A DNA stretch of 15,467 bases from Natronohydrobacter sp. Lineage in GTDB: Bacteria; Pseudomonadota; Alphaproteobacteria; Rhodobacterales; Rhodobacteraceae. A model generated the notes under the pieces. That model searched no databases. It worked only from the letters and a program-made list of their open reading frames with translations, and had not been told where the DNA came from. Positions 11,311 through 15,467 of this stretch are shown piece by piece. The stretch spans positions 1-15,467 of the forward strand of contig SKRP01000202.1 in the NCBI GenBank assembly GCA_007118445.1, read 5' to 3'. A program made the translations under genes and the position numbers. Numbering within the stretch: position 1 is the first letter of the stretch; the number at the start of each line of letters is the position of its first letter.

Positions 11311-12618
11311 ATGGCTGATCTTTTTGACCGCACTGATCCCGTGCCGGATGAAGCGCCCCGACCGCTCGCGGACCGGCTGCGCCCGCGCGCACTGGCCGAG
11401 GTGATCGGGCAGGACAAGGCGCTTGGCCCGGATGGTCCGCTGGGTGCGATGCTGGCCGGCGGGGAGATGGCCTCGCTGATCCTCTGGGGGCCGCCGGGGG
11501 TGGGCAAGACCACAATCGCGCGCCTGCTGGCCGATCAGACAGCGCTGCATTTCACCCAGATCAGCGCGATCTTCTCGGGCGTGCCGGAATTGCGCAAGGT
11601 GTTCGAGCAGGCCAGGCTGCGGCGGCAAAGCGGGCAGGGCACGCTGCTGTTTGTCGATGAGATCCACCGTTTCAACAAATCCCAGCAGGACAGTTTCCTG
11701 CCGCATATGGAGGATGGCACGATCACCCTGGTGGGGGCCACGACCGAGAACCCGTCTTTCGAGCTGAATGCTGCGCTTCTGTCGCGCGCGCAGGTAATCG
11801 TTCTGGACCGACTGTCGCTGGCCGATCTTGAGCGTCTCGCGCAGCGGGCCGAGCAAGAGATGCAGCGCAGCCTGCCGCTGACCGGCCCTGCGCGCGAGGC
11901 GCTTCTGGAAATGGCCGATGGTGACGGGCGCGCGCTGCTCAATCTGGTCGCGCAGGTGATGGGCTGGGAGGTCTCGGGCAAGCTGGACCCTGCGGCGCTT
12001 TCCAGCCGCCTGATGCGCCGCGCGGCGCAATATGACAAATCGGGGGATGCGCATTACAACCTGATCTCGGCACTGCACAAATCGGTGCGCGGTTCAGATC
12101 CTGATGCCGCGCTCTATTGGTTCGCACGGATGATCGAGGGGGGTGAAGACCCGCGCTATCTGGCGCGGCGGCTGACGCGCATGGCCATCGAGGATATCGG
12201 CAATGCCGATCCGCAGGCGCAAGCCACCTGTCTGGAGGCATGGCAGAGCTATGAGCGCATGGGTTCGCCCGAGGGAGAGCTGGCGCTGGCGCAGGCGGTG
12301 ATTTATCTCGCGCTCGCGCCGAAATCGAATGCAGGATATGTCGCGTGGAAAGCGGCGCTGCGGCTGGCCAGGGAAACCGGATCGAAACCGCCGCCCAAGC
12401 ATATCCTGAATGCGCCCACGAAGCTGATGAAGTCCGAGGGCTATGGCGCAGGCTATGCCTATGATCATGATGCCGAGGACGGGTTTTCCGGCCAGAATTA
12501 TTTCCCGGAGGATGTGAAGCGCCCGGTGCTGTATCAGCCGGTCGAGCGCGGGTTTGAACGGGAATTGGGCAAACGGGTCGCCTTTTTCGCCAGGCTGCGC
12601 GAGAAACGGGGCGGGTAA
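11311..12618 (+). CDS. rarA: Replication-associated recombination AAA+ ATPase RarA (MgsA)
   Basis: The 435-residue AAA+ protein is related to clamp-loader subunits and eukaryotic WRNIP1, and acts at stalled replication forks. Visible elements are the N-terminal segment ADLFDRTDP followed by PLADRLRPRALAEVIGQ, Walker A GPPGVGKTT (60-68, Lys66) and Walker B LLFVDE (112-117). Sensor 1 is GATTENPSFE near residue 142 and the arginine-finger segment LLSR ends at residue 159. The C-terminal tetramerisation domain (about 250-430) contains HYNLISALHKSVRGSDPDAA, MAIEDIGNADPQ and a YDHDAEDGFSGQNYFPE ending. Length is typical. The ribosome-binding site is weak (TTAGG about ten bases before the ATG). It probably shares the protease promoter. 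Confidence 0.96.
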   Translation: MADLFDRTDPVPDEAPRPLADRLRPRALAEVIGQDKALGPDGPLGAMLAGGEMASLILWGPPGVGKTTIARLLADQTALHFTQISAIFSGVPELRKVFEQARLRRQSGQGTLLFVDEIHRFNKSQQDSFLPHMEDGTITLVGATTENPSFELNAALLSRAQVIVLDRLSLADLERLAQRAEQEMQRSLPLTGPAREALLEMADGDGRALLNLVAQVMGWEVSGKLDPAALSSRLMRRAAQYDKSGDAHYNLISALHKSVRGSDPDAALYWFARMIEGGEDPRYLARRLTRMAIEDIGNADPQAQATCLEAWQSYERMGSPEGELALAQAVIYLALAPKSNAGYVAWKAALRLARETGSKPPPKHILNAPTKLMKSEGYGAGYAYDHDAEDGFSGQNYFPEDVKRPVLYQPVERGFERELGKRVAFFARLREKRGG

Positions 12619-12653
12619 TCTGAGTATTTTGGGCAAGATGAAACGGGGAAGTG
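12619..12653. other. Short gap after rarA with a recurrent-looking motif
   Basis: The 35 bases contain CTGAGTATTTTGGGCAAGAT (12620-12639) followed by GAAA. From memory, very similar GAGTATTT-(N)-AAGA(T)GAA strings occur in many Rhodobacteraceae intergenic regions, so this may be a copy of a dispersed motif. No hairpin is visible. rarA and the pseudogene on the other strand converge here. Confidence 0.3.
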
Positions 12654-13208
12654 TCAGGGGATATCCGTGGGCAGGCCATCAAGGCTGCGACGGTGCATGA
12701 TCTGCTGGTATTTCATTCAGGGCAGAGGCGGGCGAAATGGGGTCCAAGCTGTTTTTCGGCGCGTGGCGCAATCAGCGCCATTTCGGGCACAGCCTTTCCG
12801 CTGGACATATGGACAAGATCAACGGACAGATCGAAAATCTGGCGGGTTCCGGCATAGGTCGGGAAATGCGCGGCCCCTGGTGTTGTATCCGGGTGGTGCA
12901 GCTGCGCCTGACCATAGAGCCGCAGGAATTTCGGCGGGACCATCAAAGGCGCGGAACATGAGCGTCAGGCGCGGGCTGTCGCGGATATGCGCAGCCGTTT
13001 CATTGCCGCTGCTGGTCAGGGCCAGCCAGATCACCCGATCCGGTTCCGGAATGCGCAGCGCATCGAGCCCTTTCGGAGAGAGGTTGACGCGACCCTCGGG
13101 CGCGGCTGTGGCGACAAAGAACATGGGGTGTCTGGCGATGAAACCGGCAGATCGGACGCGATGGCGGCAAAGCTGGTGCCCCTCTGGGGACTCCTCTGTG
13201 TCAGCCAT
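12654..13208 (-). pseudogene. Frameshifted pyridoxamine 5'-phosphate oxidase-family gene
   Basis: On the minus strand three frames together spell one protein of about 184 codons, the family's usual size. Segment one starts at 13208 and includes FIARHPMFFVATAAPEGRVN, LSPKGLDALRIPEPDRVIWL and SGNETAAHIRDSPRLTLMF. Near 12931-12940 the homology jumps frame to PPKFLRLYGQAQLHHPD and TRQIFDLSVDLVHMSSGKAV, which stops at 12713. A third frame then gives YQQIMHRRSLDGLPTDIP to a stop at 12654. A further shift near 13142 is likely, as the alternative frame reads SFAAIASDLP. Intact relatives are FMN-binding split-barrel proteins of uncertain substrate. A strong AGGGGGG Shine-Dalgarno remains upstream of 13208. 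Confidence 0.85.
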
Positions 13209-13240
13209 ACTTTATCCCCCCCTCACTGCAGGGCCAGCCG

Positions 13241-13267
13241 TTGACATCTGATCTGTTGCGGTAAATG
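13241..13267 (+). promoter_or_regulatory. Possible promoter of the rluC-HAD-ATP12 unit
   Basis: A consensus TTGACA (13241-13246) is followed after 15 bases by TAAATG (13262-13267), about 25 bases before the pseudouridine synthase start. The spacing is short, so other -10 choices (AAATGG after 16 bases) are possible. It lies in the divergent region between the pseudogene start and this unit. Confidence 0.35.
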
Positions 13268-13293
13268 GAAAGCGTGAAAATACGGGGACGATG

Positions 13294-14331
13294 ATGAGCA
13301 AGGTTCAGAACCGACAGGTCGGCGCGGAAGAGGGCGAGCAGCGGCTGGATCGCTGGCTCAAGCGCCAGTTTCCGCAGATCACGCAAGGGCTGATCGAGAA
13401 AGCCTGCCGAAAAGGGGAAATCAGGGTGGATGGCGGGCGCGTGCAGGCCTCGACGCGGGTGCAGGCGGGCCAGAGCGTGCGCATCCCGCCGCTGCCTGAC
13501 GCGCAGGCCGCGCCTGCCGCGCGCAGCCCGCGCGTGGCCGAGAGCGATGCCGAGATGATCCGCGCGGCCGTGATCTGGAAAGACCAGCATATCATCGCGC
13601 TGAACAAGCCCCCCGGCCTGCCCAGCCAGGGCGGCAGCGGGCAGGGCGCGCGGCATGTGGACGGGCTGAGCCCGGCCCTGATGTTCGACTACAAGGAGCG
13701 GCCCGTGTTGGCGCACCGGCTGGACAAGGACACATCGGGCGTGCTGCTTCTGGCGCGCACGCCGCGTGTCGCGCGCAGGCTGGCAGAGGCGTTTCGTCAC
13801 CGCGCCACCCGCAAGATTTACTGGGCGCTGGTTGCAGGGGTGCCGACACCGGCCAAGGGCACGATCAAATACGGGCTGGTCAAGGCGGGTGCGCGCGGCG
13901 CAGGCGAGAAGATGCGCTGCATTCATCCCGCAGAGGTGGATCAGACCGAAGGGGCCAAGCGCGCGGTTACCGATTTCGCGGTGCTGGAGCGGCTGGGCGG
14001 GCGTGCGGCCTGGATGGCGCTGTCGCCGATCACAGGGCGCACGCATCAGCTGCGCGCGCATATGGCCGAGCTGGGCCATCCGATCATCGGGGACGGGAAA
14101 TATGGCGGCTCGGCGCAGGAAAATCTGGGCGATGGCTGGGGCGCGGGCATCGGCGGCGAGGTCAGTCGCAAGCTGCACCTGCATGCGCGCTCGCTCAGGC
14201 TGGAGCATCCGGTGACGGGCGCGATGCTGAATTTCACAGCGCCTTTGCCGGAACATATGGCGCAAAGCTGGAAACTTTTTGGCTGGCAACCCGGCGATGT
14301 GGAAGAGGACCCGTTCGAGGGCGCATCGTGA
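13294..14331 (+). CDS. rluC: RluA-family 23S rRNA pseudouridine synthase (RluC type)
   Basis: The 345-residue product starts MSKVQNRQVGAEEGEQRLDR. An S4 RNA-binding domain (about 16-75, with RLDRWLKRQFPQITQGLIEK and GEIRVDGGRVQAS) is followed by the synthase domain. This has LNKPPGLPSQGG near residue 103, the catalytic motif HRLDKDTSG (nucleophile Asp144) and PITGRTHQLRAHMAELGHPI near residue 246. RluC converts three uridines of 23S rRNA (955, 2504, 2580 in E. coli) to pseudouridine; RluD or another RluA-family specificity cannot be excluded. ATG 13291 also fits, but GGGGA at 13284-13288 and relatives beginning MSRVQN favour 13294. The end overlaps the next gene as GTGA. Confidence 0.93.
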   Translation: MSKVQNRQVGAEEGEQRLDRWLKRQFPQITQGLIEKACRKGEIRVDGGRVQASTRVQAGQSVRIPPLPDAQAAPAARSPRVAESDAEMIRAAVIWKDQHIIALNKPPGLPSQGGSGQGARHVDGLSPALMFDYKERPVLAHRLDKDTSGVLLLARTPRVARRLAEAFRHRATRKIYWALVAGVPTPAKGTIKYGLVKAGARGAGEKMRCIHPAEVDQTEGAKRAVTDFAVLERLGGRAAWMALSPITGRTHQLRAHMAELGHPIIGDGKYGGSAQENLGDGWGAGIGGEVSRKLHLHARSLRLEHPVTGAMLNFTAPLPEHMAQSWKLFGWQPGDVEEDPFEGAS

Positions 14332-14984
14332 CACGCAGGCTGGTGATTTTCGATGTCGATGGCACGCTGATCGACAGTCAGGCGCATATTCTGGGGGCCA
14401 TGTCAGCGGCCTTTGAGCGTATCGGCCATCCTTGCCCCGCGCGCGAGGATGTGCTCGGGATTGTCGGCCTGTCCTTGCCTGTCGCCGTGGCGCGGCTTGC
14501 GCCGGACATGCCCGAATCCGCCCATGTGGACCTTGTCGAAGGCTACAAGGATGCCTTCATGGCGTTGCGTGCGCAGATGCACGCGCCGCTTTATCCCGGT
14601 GCTGCCGATCTGCTGGACCAGTTGGACGCAGACCCGCAGATCGTGCTGGGTATTGCGACGGGCAAATCGCGCCGGGGCATGGCGCATATCATGGCCGCGC
14701 ATGGCTGGAACGGGCGGTTTGCGACGGTGCAGGTTGCAGATGACCACCCGTCGAAGCCTGATCCTTCGATGATCCTGGCCTGCCTGCGCGAAACAGGCAT
14801 GGCTGCCGATCAGGTGGTGATGGTCGGGGATACGCGGTTTGACATGCAAATGGCGCAGGCCGCCGGGGTGCGGGGCTTGGGGGTTTCCTGGGGCTATCAT
14901 TCAGCCGAAACGCTTGATGCGCCTGTGATCGCGGATTTCGCAGCCTTGCCGCAGGCGCTGGTGGAATTATGGGAGGTCGTATGA
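14328..14984 (+). CDS. HAD-superfamily phosphatase (phosphoglycolate-phosphatase-like)
   Basis: The 218-residue product has all HAD motifs: I, FDVDGTLID with nucleophile Asp9 and acid/base Asp11; II, GIATGKS with Thr111; III, Lys143 in PSKPDPSMIL; IV, VGDTRFDMQMA with Asp168 and Asp172. A helical cap (about 17-85) lies between motif I and the core, as in subfamily IA. It is expected to be a cytosolic Mg-dependent small-molecule phosphatase; the substrate cannot be read from the sequence, and gph-like or pyrophosphatase activity are possibilities. Translation starts at GTG 14328, overlapping the upstream stop by four bases (GTGA). Its own stop overlaps the next start as ATGA. Confidence 0.92.
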   Translation: MTRRLVIFDVDGTLIDSQAHILGAMSAAFERIGHPCPAREDVLGIVGLSLPVAVARLAPDMPESAHVDLVEGYKDAFMALRAQMHAPLYPGAADLLDQLDADPQIVLGIATGKSRRGMAHIMAAHGWNGRFATVQVADDHPSKPDPSMILACLRETGMAADQVVMVGDTRFDMQMAQAAGVRGLGVSWGYHSAETLDAPVIADFAALPQALVELWEVV

Positions 14985-15467
14985 GCGGTTGGGTCAGGAA
15001 ACGGTTCTGGAAAGACGCTCAGGTTGCGGCCTGCGATGGCGGCTTTACTGTCACGCTTGACGGGCGGGCGCTGAAAACCCCGGCCAAAGCTGCGCTGGTC
15101 GTGCCGACCGCCGCGCTGGCGGAACTGATCGCCGAGGAATGGCGCGCACAGGGCGATGTGATCGACCCCGAAGCCATGCCCGTCACCCGCGCGGCGAATT
15201 CTGCCATCGACAAGGTGCGCGGGCAAAAGGCCGAAGTGACCGAGATGATCGCGGCCTATGGTGACAGTGATCTTGTCTGCTACCGGGCCGAAAGCCCCGA
15301 GGCTTTGGTCGCGCGGGAAGCTGCCCTCTGGGACCCGCTGATCGACTGGTGCGCGCATCGCTACACAGTGCGTCCGATAATCCGCACGGGCGTCATTCAC
15401 GGACCCCAGCCCAAGCGTCTTCTGACCAATATGGAAGCCGATGTCGCGCAATTGTCGAGTTTCGAGC
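14981..15467 (+). CDS. ATP12 family F1-ATPase assembly chaperone (partial, 3' end cut)
   Basis: The first 162 residues are present, beginning MSGWVRKRFWKDAQVAACDG and GFTVTLDGRALKTPAKAALV. They include the family motif DPEAMPVTRAANSAIDKV (residues about 64-81) and YGDSDLVCYRAESPEALVAR (residues about 93-112), followed by WDPLIDWCAHRY. ATP12 binds the F1 alpha subunit during ATP synthase assembly and is shared by mitochondria and alphaproteobacteria, which supports the taxonomic call. The complete protein is usually around 230-240 residues, so roughly a third is missing beyond the window. The start overlaps the HAD stop (ATGA), with GGGAGG as Shine-Dalgarno. Confidence 0.95.
   Translation, partial: MSGWVRKRFWKDAQVAACDGGFTVTLDGRALKTPAKAALVVPTAALAELIAEEWRAQGDVIDPEAMPVTRAANSAIDKVRGQKAEVTEMIAAYGDSDLVCYRAESPEALVAREAALWDPLIDWCAHRYTVRPIIRTGVIHGPQPKRLLTNMEADVAQLSSFE

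Noticed and set aside
10666..12078. Long minus-strand open frame across the protease and rarA
   Set aside because: It spans two well-supported genes on the other strand and shows no domain.
12651..13251. Plus-strand open frames in the rarA-rluC interval, considered as possible crcB
   Set aside because: No CrcB transmembrane segments or motifs; they are shadows of the frameshifted minus-strand pseudogene.
13201..14334. Long minus-strand open frame opposite the RluC-type gene
   Set aside because: Composition (Arg, Ala, His, Pro) is that of an antisense shadow; the + strand encodes a clear pseudouridine synthase.
1..15467. CRISPR array, tRNA/rRNA genes, insertion sequences, prophage or toxin-antitoxin genes
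   Set aside because: No regularly spaced direct repeats, cloverleaf-like sequences, transposase motifs or phage genes were seen; the three palindromes are far apart and not an array.

Overview
The window is one end of the ribosomal-protein 'supercluster' (late S10, spc and alpha operons) of a GC-rich alphaproteobacterium, most likely Rhodobacterales/Rhodobacteraceae. The evidence is the protein sequences (long, non-zinc S14; 122-residue S13; 338-residue RpoA), the absence of rpmJ after secY and of rpsD between rpsK and rpoA, and the downstream order Do-type protease, rarA, RluC-type pseudouridine synthase, HAD phosphatase, ATP12 chaperone. This order is one I recall from Rhodobacterales; the genus cannot be fixed from this window. 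Apart from one pseudogene and one doubtful small ORF, all genes run on the + strand.

Layout: 1-31 is the 3' end of rplP (L16). Then follow rpmC, rpsQ, rplN, rplX, rplE, rpsN, rpsH, rplF, rplR, rpsE, rpmD, rplO and secY (244-6482). A gap of 842 bases (6483-7324) holds no recognisable gene where adk would normally sit; it has a doubtful minus-strand ORF and an rpsM leader. The alpha block rpsM, rpsK, rpoA, rplQ (7325-9771) ends at a strong intrinsic terminator (9795-9824). A good promoter then starts the second half: a secreted Do-type protease with two PDZ domains and the replication-associated AAA+ ATPase RarA. Between rarA and the next gene is a minus-strand pyridoxamine-phosphate-oxidase-family gene broken by frameshifts (12654-13208), where I would have expected crcB. 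Last comes a tightly overlapping trio: RluC-type enzyme, HAD phosphatase and the F1-ATPase assembly factor ATP12 (cut by the window end).

The genes of the first half make both ribosomal subunits, the RNA polymerase alpha subunit and the protein-export channel, so their co-transcription links translation, transcription and secretion capacity. Most are spaced by 10-20 bases, or overlap by one base with TGATG junctions. The exceptions are five longer gaps (after rplP, rpmD, rplO, secY, rpsK and rpoA) that carry RNA hairpins.

The most interesting observation is a small family of palindromes with arms GTAGGGTG(C/G)GTG. They stand immediately behind the stop codons of rplP, rpmD and rpoA. Two copies are perfect 29-base palindromes that differ by a compensatory base-pair change, and the third is a degenerate, extended copy. 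No CRISPR array, tRNA, rRNA or insertion sequence was seen.
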